Program-made: the position numbers and the translations under genes
NCBI RefSeq assembly: GCF_018919145.1
Contig: NZ_JAHLQJ010000015.1
Coordinates: 62,001-126,000, forward strand
Direction of reading: 5' to 3'
DNA length: 64,000 nucleotides
Origin: Paenibacillus brevis
Lineage (GTDB): Bacteria; Bacillota; Bacilli; Paenibacillales; Paenibacillaceae
In this document: in pieces, positions 33,182 to 40,603 of the stretch
Position numbering within the stretch: the first letter of the stretch is position 1
Layout: every line of letters begins with the position of its first letter
Notes under the pieces: generated by a model
The model's input: the letters and a program-made list of their open reading frames with translations, nothing else
Told to the model about the DNA's origin: nothing
Database searches by the model: none

Positions 33182-34242
33182 GTCAACTGAACGCAAGCCA
33201 TATTCCGTTGTCGCTCGAAGAGTTCGACCGGATTACACAATTGTTCGCGAGCGTGCTCTCAACCGCTCATGCCCCGGTTGTGATCCCGGGTGAGGCAATT
33301 CTGGGCATTGAAGCCATGGCAGCAGGCATTGCAGCTCCCGGGCGCAAGATTCTGAATATCGTGACCGGACCTTATGGGAGCCTGTTTGGAAGCTGGCTGG
33401 AGCGCGGGGGCGCGACGGTCGTGGAGGTCAAGGTATCCTTCGACAAGGTGGTGACGGTCCGCGAGGTTCACGAGGCCATTAAACGCCACAGCCCGTGTGC
33501 GATCTCTTTCGTGCAGGCCGAGGTTGTCACGGGAGGCTCGAATCCGGCGAAAGAAATCCTCGAAATAGCCGGAGAGTATCAGCTGGTGACGATTATGGAT
33601 TCTGTCTCTGCCGTAGGTGGAGAACAACTGCTTACGGATGAATGGGGCGTGGACCTGGTAGCTATCGGTGCACAAAAAGCGTTAGCGGGTCCGAACGGGA
33701 TCAGCGCAGTCGGTATTTCGCCGCGCGGCTGGCAGTTCATCGAGACGAATCCTCATGCGCCCCGCAATTCAATCTTGTCACTGTTAGACTTGAAGGCGAG
33801 TGCAGACCGATCAGCTCCGCGGCGTGTTCCGCCTAATCTTCCTTCTCTGGAGGGGAGGGCGCTAATTACTGCGCTGTCCCGTATCGAAGAAGAGGGACTG
33901 GAGCAGGTCATCCGCCGTCATGAACTGGCTGCAGCCTCGCTCCATGCCGGAGCGGCTCAACTGGGGCTTACACCGTGGCAGCAAGACAGCCAATTCTATT
34001 CCACGCTGACCTCAACGATACGCATTGCGGATGAACCGCGTTTGCGTATAGATCAACCGATCGGAATTGTCGCTCCGGGGGACGGAGAGCTGTTCGGACA
34101 GCTGCTGCGAGTGAACCATTTTGGACTGAATGCGAGTAAAGAGGGTGTCAGTACAGCACTGATTACCCTGGCCGAGCTGCTCGAGCATTCTCCGGAAGCT
34201 GCCTTGTCCGCAGCCGCCGAGATATGGGAGGGACAGGCATGA
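33178..34242 (+). CDS. PLP-dependent class V aminotransferase family protein
   Basis: A cytoplasmic fold-type I enzyme of 354 residues, related to alanine-glyoxylate and phosphoserine-type aminotransferases. The PLP lysine is Lys167 in AIGAQKALAGP. Asp141 in IMDSVSAVGG is the PLP pyridine-nitrogen partner. GPYGSLFGSWLERGG is the cofactor-phosphate loop of this subgroup. It lies between the importer ATPase and an amidohydrolase, joined to both by ATGA overlaps. It therefore likely acts on the imported compound or on its hydrolysis product. Transamination, lyase and racemase-like activities all occur in class V, so the reaction is not assigned. Confidence 0.88.
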   Translation: MSQLNASHIPLSLEEFDRITQLFASVLSTAHAPVVIPGEAILGIEAMAAGIAAPGRKILNIVTGPYGSLFGSWLERGGATVVEVKVSFDKVVTVREVHEAIKRHSPCAISFVQAEVVTGGSNPAKEILEIAGEYQLVTIMDSVSAVGGEQLLTDEWGVDLVAIGAQKALAGPNGISAVGISPRGWQFIETNPHAPRNSILSLLDLKASADRSAPRRVPPNLPSLEGRALITALSRIEEEGLEQVIRRHELAAASLHAGAAQLGLTPWQQDSQFYSTLTSTIRIADEPRLRIDQPIGIVAPGDGELFGQLLRVNHFGLNASKEGVSTALITLAELLEHSPEAALSAAAEIWEGQA

Positions 34243-35441
34243 TTGTACAGGCACCGGAGAAAAAAGACTTTCAAGGAATCCATATAGTCGGCATTCTGGA
34301 CAAGCGGTTCGATATTTCGATTCGTGATGGGAAATTTCAGGCTGTGAAGGAAGTGACTGACCGGCCTGTGAAGGAAGCAGGCGAGGGGGACGGGGCTGTC
34401 ACCCTGAGTGAAGCATCCGAATGGAATGAAGCAGAGACTGGCGAGGGGCTGTGGATGAGTCCGGGTCTTATCGATCTGCATACGCATTTGGCTTGGACGG
34501 ATTTCGACCATGCCGATCAATTAAAGCGGGAGCCGCAAGAGATTGAGGCGATGCAGGCCCAGGCGTTCGAGGCTACGCTGCGAGCGGGCATTACAACGGC
34601 AAGAGATGCCGGTGGCCTGGCACAGCCTACGGCTGATCATATTTTGCGGCATTACGGGCTTCCGCTAAGAGTCATCACCAGCAATGGAATGTTCGGGGCG
34701 TCAGATGCCCGCGGTATAGAGCATTTGAAGGTACGGATGAACGAAGTATTTGCATCAGGAGCAGGCTGGATTAAAATTATGGCTACCGGCGGTCTAGGTG
34801 CTCCAACGGAGAAGGTGCTTGAACCGAATTTTTCCGAGCAGGAGTTCGCCTTTATCGTAAAATACGCCCATGACCATGGAAAAAAAGTGCTCGTACACAG
34901 CTGGGGAGGCGTAACGATCGACTGGTCGATTCAGGCAGGAGTAGCCTCTGTTGAGCATGGGATGTTTCTGACGGCGGATCAGGCAGGAAGAATGGCGGCT
35001 GCTGGCGTGGCTTATGTTCCAACAGCATCGATTTACCGAATCGCCGCTGATCCTAAGGGTGTGTTGGCTCTTCCTCCGCTGATCAGTGACCGTGCGGCCC
35101 GTGCGGCTGAAGCACATCCCCGTGCAGTGGAATATGCCAGGCGGGAAGGCGTGCTGATCGGCTTCGGCACGGATTATGCCACGCCTGCATTGCACGGCAG
35201 CAACTTGATGGAGCTCGATACCTTGCGCGAATATGGCCTTTCCTGGGAGGAGGCGTGGCAGTCCGCGACCTCTAACGCAGCTCGCATTCTGGATGCGGAG
35301 CGACAGCTGGGAGCCGTTGCGGAAGGCCTGCTGGCAGATGCCGTTGTGTTCCGGCAGGATCCATTTCAGGCAGAATCCACGCGGCACATCCAGGACAATA
35401 TTGCCATGGTGATTACAGCCCGTGAGGGGTCTTTGGTGTAA
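34239..35441 (+). CDS. Metal-dependent amidohydrolase (imidazolonepropionase/Xaa-Pro-dipeptidase-like)
   Basis: A cytoplasmic TIM-barrel hydrolase of 400 residues. Metal-binding HTH is in LIDLHTHLAW. The probable carboxylated Lys is in WIKIMATGGLGAP, followed by His in VLVHSWGG and in SVEHGMFL, and the catalytic Asp in GFGTDYATP. This combination is that of the binuclear amidohydrolases annotated as imidazolonepropionase-related or Xaa-Pro dipeptidases, which split amide bonds in N-acyl amino acids or dipeptides. The ATG at 34239 overlaps the aminotransferase stop and follows GGGAGGGA. It is the last gene of the operon. Confidence 0.88.
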   Translation: MIVQAPEKKDFQGIHIVGILDKRFDISIRDGKFQAVKEVTDRPVKEAGEGDGAVTLSEASEWNEAETGEGLWMSPGLIDLHTHLAWTDFDHADQLKREPQEIEAMQAQAFEATLRAGITTARDAGGLAQPTADHILRHYGLPLRVITSNGMFGASDARGIEHLKVRMNEVFASGAGWIKIMATGGLGAPTEKVLEPNFSEQEFAFIVKYAHDHGKKVLVHSWGGVTIDWSIQAGVASVEHGMFLTADQAGRMAAAGVAYVPTASIYRIAADPKGVLALPPLISDRAARAAEAHPRAVEYARREGVLIGFGTDYATPALHGSNLMELDTLREYGLSWEEAWQSATSNAARILDAERQLGAVAEGLLADAVVFRQDPFQAESTRHIQDNIAMVITAREGSLV

Positions 35442-35524
35442 ACAGGCTCCTAAACAGAATCTGCGTGTATGTAGAAAGCTATGTGTACTATGTGAAAGGG
35501 GCTGTCCGATAAGTCCCCGAAACA

Positions 35525-35572
35525 AAAAGTTGGGCGAGAAAAGGCACTGGCCCTTTTCTGCCCAACTTTTGT
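35525..35572 (+). terminator. Rho-independent terminator of the importer/amidohydrolase operon
   Basis: AAAAGTTGGGC (35525-35535) pairs with GCCCAACTTTT (35560-35570), extended inside by AGAAAAGG/CCTTTTCT. Confidence 0.85.
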
Positions 35573-35590
35573 TCGTTCTCTCTTGCAGCA

Positions 35591-35862
35591 CTTATTTCGT
35601 CGCACTAGCGCCTCCCGTCAGCAATTTTTAATGCTTTTTTGCATTAAAATTGTGACTTGAACGCCCGCCCGAACAATTATAGTGCCTTTCGGCACTATAA
35701 TTCGCCGCATGAGCCTCCACACTAGCAATTATAATGCCTTTTTGCACTAAAATCGTCGTATGAGCACCCCCGCCAGCAATTATAATGCTTTTTAGCATTA
35801 AATTCGTCGCATGAGTCCCCACACCAGCAATTCTTAATGCCTTTTCCACCTAAGCCCAATCG
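35591..35862 (+). repeat. 51-52 bp tandem repeat array, each unit with a hairpin
   Basis: Units start at 35621, 35673, 35725, 35776 and 35827 (spacing 52, 52, 51, 51), preceded by a half unit at 35591-35620. Each unit opens with GCAATT or ACAATT, carries a hairpin around ATGC/GCAT, then a TTCGTCGCATGAG-like stretch and a C-rich end. Unit 2 has a perfect 12 bp stem (AATTATAGTGCC and its complement). Units 1 and 4 have near-complete stems; units 3 and 5 are decayed. No transposase or ORF with a ribosome site is present. The 35442-35972 gap otherwise holds only terminators. Confidence 0.85.
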
Positions 35863-35936
35863 AACGGCATAACTCCGAAGAAGAGGGAGCCCCAAGCAGT
35901 CATCATAGCTGACTTTCGGAACACCCTCTTCGTATT

Positions 35937-35970
35937 AAAAGGCCAACCAGAATCTCTGGTTGGCCTTTTT
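35937..35970 (-). terminator. Rho-independent terminator of the secreted hydrolase gene
   Basis: AAAAGGCCAACCAGA (35937-35951) and its complement (35955-35969) form a perfect 15 bp stem with a 3 nt loop. It lies three nt past the minus-strand stop. A second weaker pair, GAAGAGGG/CCCTCTTC, sits just beyond (35878-35931). Confidence 0.93.
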
Positions 35971-35972
35971 GC

Positions 35973-37589
35973 TTACGGCTTCACACGGTTGATCCAGCTG
36001 GCGATATCTTCAATGATCGACTCTTTAACATTTGACGGTGTTACATATTCGGAGCCGATCGAGAGACCATCATATTCGGACAGCAGGTGGTTGACCTTTG
36101 GATACAGCTTGTATTCCGCATCGGAACGGTTCTTAAGCGCCTGCTTCCAGAGGTCAAATTGTCCGGCAGGCACCTGCCAGTCATTTTCGCCCTGAAGGAT
36201 CAGCAACGGTCCTGATTGCTTGGCAGCAAGCTCCGAAGCTGTATAATTCTTTTGCTCAAACCACCAAAAGGCGGGCTGTATCGGGAAATTGTCAGGCATA
36301 TTCTCTGTCGTATACTGAGGGTCATTCACGATATCGGCGATGGCAATGAACTGGGCCGCTTGCTGCTCGTACGGGGTGGAATCGATGCCGATCTGCTTCA
36401 CGCGGGCTACAAGCTCTTTTTGCTGCAGAGCCAGAATATCGGCAAATTTGCCGGCAGGTCCGGCAAGAATGATTGCTCCTGCGATGCTCTTGCCTGCATC
36501 CTCTTGAATCATCAACGGTACAGCGTAGCCGCCCTGACTATGGCCGGCCACGTAGATGCGTGATGAGTCGATATTATCCATACCTTTCAACAGCTCGACA
36601 GCAGCTAGTGCGTCATCGACGGTTTCGCGCTTCAACGTGAAGGTTGGATCCAACGATACCTTCAAGGAATGCTCGTATGTTACTTTGTCATAACGGAGCA
36701 CAGCAATACCTTGGGCTGCAAGCCCGACGGCCAGATCACGGAACACTTTGGCGCCGCCGATCGTTGAATCGCGATCCTGCGGTCCCGAGCCGTGAACAAG
36801 CACGACAGCAGGAAAGGGGGCTGTTCCGGTATCTATACCGGCTGGCAGGGTTAACGTTCCTGGCAAGGCCAAAGCTCCGCCCCCCACCGTGATCTCTTGC
36901 TCTGTATAAGCTCCAGCCCGTTCATAAGCAGGCTTCTGATAATCCTGCGGAAGTGATGTATTGATATAGTAATCATCAACCTTTCCAGCCTCATTCAGTC
37001 TCAGGATGATCTGGAAGCCAGCTGCCTCCGTGACAAAAGTATAAGATACGCTTCTATGCACACTATTTACGGTTTCAGTCTTCGTCGCTTGTCCCTTGAC
37101 CTTGCCGAAGAGCTGCTCGTAATTGGACCATAGTCCATTCAGCAATGCCGGTTGAAGGACAGGCGCAATGGATTCTGCAGTCAATGAGGCGGCAGCAGAA
37201 CCATTCCCGGCTTGCAGCGCCTCAATAAAGGCATCGGCAGGATCAGACTCAACGGCTAGGCCAGCCAGCGCCTGATTCAGAATTTCGCTATCGATGACAA
37301 CACTTCCATCCTTCACTTGTACCGGTGTGCGAAGAGCGATTTCCTTTCCGTTAAGCAACACGGTATGTTTATGACCAAGGCGAACGATCAGGGTCTGATT
37401 GTTCTTGGTGACGGTGACGCTCTGCTCGGCTTGGCTCCAATCAACCTTGGCACCCAGGGATTGGGCTGTGCTGCGCAGCGGAACCAGAACAGATGGATCG
37501 GAGTCCCCTGCAAGGGCTGCCGTCGCCGGCAGGGATATGGATACGGCCAGGGATAAGGCGGTTACAGCTTTCAGATTTTTCTTTAACAT
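35973..37589 (-). CDS. Secreted alpha/beta hydrolase with N-terminal copper-amine-oxidase-type stalk domain
   Basis: A 538-residue exported serine hydrolase. A Sec signal peptide (about 1-28, ending TAALA) is followed by a copper amine oxidase N-terminal-like stalk domain (about 30-110, VLVPLRSTAQSLGAKVDWSQ, VKDGSVVIDSEIL). Next comes a DUF3887-like domain (about 115-215), then the catalytic domain: VLVHGSGPQDRDS (oxyanion), nucleophile elbow AGHSQGG, acid in LQGENDWQVP, base in PKVNHLL. The catalytic part resembles the dipeptidyl/acylaminoacyl-type S9 hydrolases annotated as alpha/beta hydrolases. Ordering is stalk first, enzyme last. The ATG at 37589 follows GGAGG. Confidence 0.9.
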   Translation of the reverse strand: MLKKNLKAVTALSLAVSISLPATAALAGDSDPSVLVPLRSTAQSLGAKVDWSQAEQSVTVTKNNQTLIVRLGHKHTVLLNGKEIALRTPVQVKDGSVVIDSEILNQALAGLAVESDPADAFIEALQAGNGSAAASLTAESIAPVLQPALLNGLWSNYEQLFGKVKGQATKTETVNSVHRSVSYTFVTEAAGFQIILRLNEAGKVDDYYINTSLPQDYQKPAYERAGAYTEQEITVGGGALALPGTLTLPAGIDTGTAPFPAVVLVHGSGPQDRDSTIGGAKVFRDLAVGLAAQGIAVLRYDKVTYEHSLKVSLDPTFTLKRETVDDALAAVELLKGMDNIDSSRIYVAGHSQGGYAVPLMIQEDAGKSIAGAIILAGPAGKFADILALQQKELVARVKQIGIDSTPYEQQAAQFIAIADIVNDPQYTTENMPDNFPIQPAFWWFEQKNYTASELAAKQSGPLLILQGENDWQVPAGQFDLWKQALKNRSDAEYKLYPKVNHLLSEYDGLSIGSEYVTPSNVKESIIEDIASWINRVKP

Positions 37590-37636
37590 CGTAAATCCTC
37601 CCTCTAGAAATGATTATTATTTCATACCATGAATAA

Positions 37637-38743
37637 CTATTTGGAAATCAAAATCGATACAATCACGATGATCAAAATGACACCTACAACGGTCCAGGCC
37701 GCCGGATGCGCATGGTTGATCGTCCAGCCGATGCCGCTCCTTTTTTCAACGAAAACAGAAGGGTCGGAAGGGTTGTAATAAAACATTCCCAGCTTCCACA
37801 AATGATCATCATCTACCGGCTGCACGTTTGAGCCCTTGGCCGGACGTTTGATCCTGCTGCCGCCTTGACCCGTCAGGAAAGATAATATGATAGCGAACAG
37901 GACGACAAAGAGCGGAATAGCAAGGGTCACGGATATCATCACGCTTGTATGAACCGGTTGGATCATGTTCAATTGCAGGAAGGAGAACAGTCCGATTGTC
38001 ATAAAGGAGGACAACAAACTAAAGACGGACCACCGATGACGAAAAATCGAGCTTTGCCGAATGGAGCGTTCTGGATCTCCGGCATAAGTCTGTTGTTTGC
38101 TGTGCTGAATACTCCAGTTGATGAAGAGGAACAGCAGCAGCATCATAATCTGGGCGGCATTAAGAGAAAGGACAGTAGCATATGATTTGGCGGCGCTTTC
38201 GACAATATTTCCCTGGAAATCATACTTAAGTGCGATTTGTCCCGGAAGCCGGTCATAATTCGCCAGCATATACAGAACACTTCCCGCAATCAGTGCTACG
38301 TGCAGCCAAAACCAGTGATTAGATACAGCCAGTTTGTTCTGACGGTATTTTGTATCTACGGCCAAAATGGATTTTGCCTCCGCGGTCCCGGGAAGTGCTC
38401 GCTTCAGCTGTTTCATTTTAAAATGGAAATAGAGGAACAGCCCCGAAGATAAGGCAATCAAAAGAAAGATAAATAGAGGCAGCCAGATGCTTTCCTCTAA
38501 TCGGTCCTGATGACCAGAACGTAACAGAGCAAAGGCGCATAAGAGATACAACAGCCCATATAGAAGCAAGCTAATTAGAGCATAATTTTTCCGCATACGG
38601 CGTACAGGTTCACTGCGGTAAATCTCTTCACTGATCGAGATGCCAAAGCTGACGGTCTCCCGGGTCAAATAGGGCATAAAGGCGAGCGATGAGATGAGTG
38701 GGATAAAGATGAGCGTTAACACAACGATGGATAGAGTTGACAT
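37637..38743 (-). CDS. Multi-pass membrane protein with DUF1648 and DUF5808 regions
   Basis: A 368-residue membrane protein with about eight hydrophobic segments. The DUF1648 motif appears as YDRLPGQIALKYDFQGN after the fourth segment, as in SdpI-type immunity proteins. The DUF5808 block near the C-terminus is DDDHLWKLGMFYYNPSDPSV with EKRSGIGWTINHAHP, before a final membrane segment. Such proteins are often paired with a small GntR regulator, as here (1 nt overlap). A role in membrane or toxin immunity is possible by analogy with SdpI but unproven. Confidence 0.85.
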   Translation of the reverse strand: MSTLSIVVLTLIFIPLISSLAFMPYLTRETVSFGISISEEIYRSEPVRRMRKNYALISLLLYGLLYLLCAFALLRSGHQDRLEESIWLPLFIFLLIALSSGLFLYFHFKMKQLKRALPGTAEAKSILAVDTKYRQNKLAVSNHWFWLHVALIAGSVLYMLANYDRLPGQIALKYDFQGNIVESAAKSYATVLSLNAAQIMMLLLFLFINWSIQHSKQQTYAGDPERSIRQSSIFRHRWSVFSLLSSFMTIGLFSFLQLNMIQPVHTSVMISVTLAIPLFVVLFAIILSFLTGQGGSRIKRPAKGSNVQPVDDDHLWKLGMFYYNPSDPSVFVEKRSGIGWTINHAHPAAWTVVGVILIIVIVSILISK

Positions 38744-39144
38744 TATGATTCCTCCTTTGTCGGCAGGGCAATTTCTGTATAGATCTGCTCCATGATCTCT
38801 GTCAGCTCCTGCCGGCTCATTCCTCTGAGGATCGCTTCAGCAATAATGGGCCTGAGTTCAGCGGCCTGCTTCTCCAGAAACTCGCTTGTTGCAGAAGGCA
38901 TTCCCTCCGGATTAACGACGACTCCCCGTTGCCGGTGGACCAGAATATATCCTTCTTGCTTCAAACGCGTGTAAACCTTATTGACGGTATGGAGGTTGAT
39001 ACCTACATCTGAAGCGAGCTGGCGGACAGAGGGCAGCAGTTCTCCTGGTTGCAGCTTGCCTCCGGCAATACCTTCGACAATCTGGTGTTCAAGCTGTGTG
39101 TAAATGGGAACCTCTGATTGCATATCTAAATGGATGATCAACAA
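38743..39144 (-). CDS. GntR family regulator, YtrA subfamily
   Basis: A short repressor of about 133 residues. The winged helix occupies residues 10-75 (VPIYTQLEHQIVEGIAGGKL, LLPSVRQLASDVGINLHTVNKVY). The short C-terminal dimerisation tail of about 50 residues is typical of YtrA-type GntR proteins, which lack a large ligand domain. The start is taken as the TTG at 39142-39144 (minus strand), seven nt after GGAGG; the TTG one codon later is also possible. An in-frame start 17 codons upstream falls in the operator and lacks a ribosome site. The stop overlaps the membrane protein's ATG. Confidence 0.9.
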   Translation of the reverse strand: MLIIHLDMQSEVPIYTQLEHQIVEGIAGGKLQPGELLPSVRQLASDVGINLHTVNKVYTRLKQEGYILVHRQRGVVVNPEGMPSATSEFLEKQAAELRPIIAEAILRGMSRQELTEIMEQIYTEIALPTKEES

Positions 39145-39161
39145 TCGCCACCTCCTTGTTA

Positions 39162-39190
39162 TAACTGTTATACTTATAATATAACAGTTA
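39162..39190 (-). promoter_or_regulatory. Large palindromic operator of the GntR operon
   Basis: TAACTGTTATA (39162-39172) and TATAACAGTTA (39180-39190) form a perfect 11 bp inverted repeat with a 7 nt centre, directly upstream of the GntR ribosome site. Minus-strand -35/-10-like hexamers (TTGATT, TATAAC, 17 nt apart) lie within or next to it. This fits autorepression. Confidence 0.75.
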
Positions 39191-39456
39191 ATCAATGTGA
39201 TTGTAAAGAGAGTTCTGCATAAAAAACAGTCAAGGGAGCCGGAGGCAAGCTATTCGAACCGTTCTTCTTGGAGGGGAGCCACGGTTACCGCCCGGGACGA
39301 AGTGCACAGCAGGGCATTGGGAAAGTCATTACAAGGCGAAACATCGATGGGGCCAAGTATCCGGTAAGTCTCATTAATGGTATATTTAAGCGTATAAGTA
39401 GTTTTAACCTTACAAGTGCAGCTTGGACACTTTGCCTCAAAGGAGAGGAGCCGATC
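39191..39456. other. Intergenic region between GntR operon and AraC gene
   Basis: Beyond the GntR operator, this stretch upstream of the AraC-type gene is open in the AraC frame from 39268, but no ribosome site precedes that frame. The only strong translation signal is AAAGGAGAGGAG before the ATG at 39457. I saw no confident promoter, terminator or structured RNA. Confidence 0.4.
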
Positions 39457-40341
39457 ATGAAATTGGCCGGATTGGGGGGAGCTATCCCCAGGGAGAAAGT
39501 ATTGCTGGACAAGAGGTATCCTCTTTATATTGCAGAAACAGTGGGTGTGAATACCCACTACCAGAAGCTGCATTGGCATGACGTGCTGGAGATTAACTAT
39601 ATTTCTTCCGGTCGCGGTTACTACATCATTAATGGGAAGTCCTTTGAATTCGAGGAGGGTGATATTCTCCTGATCAATTCCAATGATCTGCATTGTGCCT
39701 ACGAGATGCACGATCTGGTCATTCAGGTCATTGAGTTTGATATGGCCTGGTTCGCCGGAAGCCTTCGGTACGATCCGGAGATTTTGACTCCGTTTAAAGA
39801 GATGGGTATTCATTTCACAAATCTGCTGGATCGAAATTCACCCTACATCGGTGAACTGCGAACTTTGCTGCAAACCATGCTGAAGGAACATGAGCAGGAG
39901 CAACGTTCCTATATTTCAATGGTTCATGCCTTGCTGCTGCAATTCTTGTCCTGTGTAAATCGCTATTTTCGTTCAGATGTGGCGAATCAAAGCCATTCGG
40001 AGATCAGTTCTATACAGTTGGAGAAGGTGAGGCAGATCATTCATGCCATGGAGGAGAAGCTGGCTCATCCCTGGACTCTGGAAGAGCTGGCCGCTTCCGC
40101 CTATCTTAGTCCCTCCCGATTTAGCGATATTTTTCGCCGGGCCGTGGGAAGGCCTCCCCTGGAATACCTCATTCAGCTTCGTCTGGAGCATGCGCTTCGG
40201 CTGCTGGAAACTACCCCGCACAAAATTAGCGACATTGCGATGGAATGTGGCTTTCGTAGTTTATCCAACTTTAATCACTTATTCCGCAGGCATTACGATA
40301 TGTCTCCCAAGCATGCTCGAACCCATAAAATTTCTAAATAA
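39457..40341 (+). CDS. AraC family regulator of the beta-glucan locus
   Basis: A sugar-responsive activator of 294 residues. The N-terminal cupin domain (about 25-115) includes KLHWHDVLEINYISSGRG and a barrel motif around FEEGDILLINSNDLHC. Two helix-turn-helix motifs lie in the last 100 residues: LEELAASAYLSPSRFSDIF and ISDIAMECGFRSLSNFNHLF. The chosen ATG at 39457 has a strong ribosome site. It is followed by a hairpin terminator and then the permease/receptor/kinase/GH4/GH16 genes, which it probably activates. Confidence 0.9.
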   Translation: MKLAGLGGAIPREKVLLDKRYPLYIAETVGVNTHYQKLHWHDVLEINYISSGRGYYIINGKSFEFEEGDILLINSNDLHCAYEMHDLVIQVIEFDMAWFAGSLRYDPEILTPFKEMGIHFTNLLDRNSPYIGELRTLLQTMLKEHEQEQRSYISMVHALLLQFLSCVNRYFRSDVANQSHSEISSIQLEKVRQIIHAMEEKLAHPWTLEELAASAYLSPSRFSDIFRRAVGRPPLEYLIQLRLEHALRLLETTPHKISDIAMECGFRSLSNFNHLFRRHYDMSPKHARTHKISK

Positions 40342-40506
40342 TGAAAAACGCTTTCAATTCCCATGAAAATAACATAAACATAACATTATAAGTTTCATAT
40401 ATGCGAATTTAACATTGATTCTCAAACTTTCAGTAAAATATCGTTGCTTTTCAGATATTTAACGGGAGAATATAGGCGGATTAGCTTATAAAATAGTCTC
40501 AAATGG

Positions 40507-40549
40507 AAGAAAACCTTACGCAAGAGCTGGGCGCGTAAGGTCTTTTCTT
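40507..40549 (+). terminator. Hairpin between AraC gene and importer operon (terminator or attenuator)
   Basis: ACCTTACGC (40513-40521) pairs with GCGTAAGGT (40533-40541). The stem extends as AAGAAAA/TTTTCTT past a bulged C, giving a U-rich 3' arm. It ends the AraC transcript, or attenuates read-through into the importer. The gap 40342-40506 is AT-rich with no clear promoter. Confidence 0.75.
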
Positions 40550-40603
40550 CAAAAAAAGGAGGAGACGCTGCTGCAACCCAGTATACCCAAAGAGCAAAAA
40601 GGT

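Noticed and set aside
35628-35849. A 73-codon minus-strand frame with repeated peptide units in the tandem repeat
   Set aside because: The frame follows from the repeat itself, breaks where the period shifts from 52 to 51, and has no ribosome site. The conserved feature is the hairpin, not a peptide.
35591-35862. CRISPR array
   Set aside because: The 51-52 bp units are continuous degenerate repeats with no unique spacers, and no cas genes are near.
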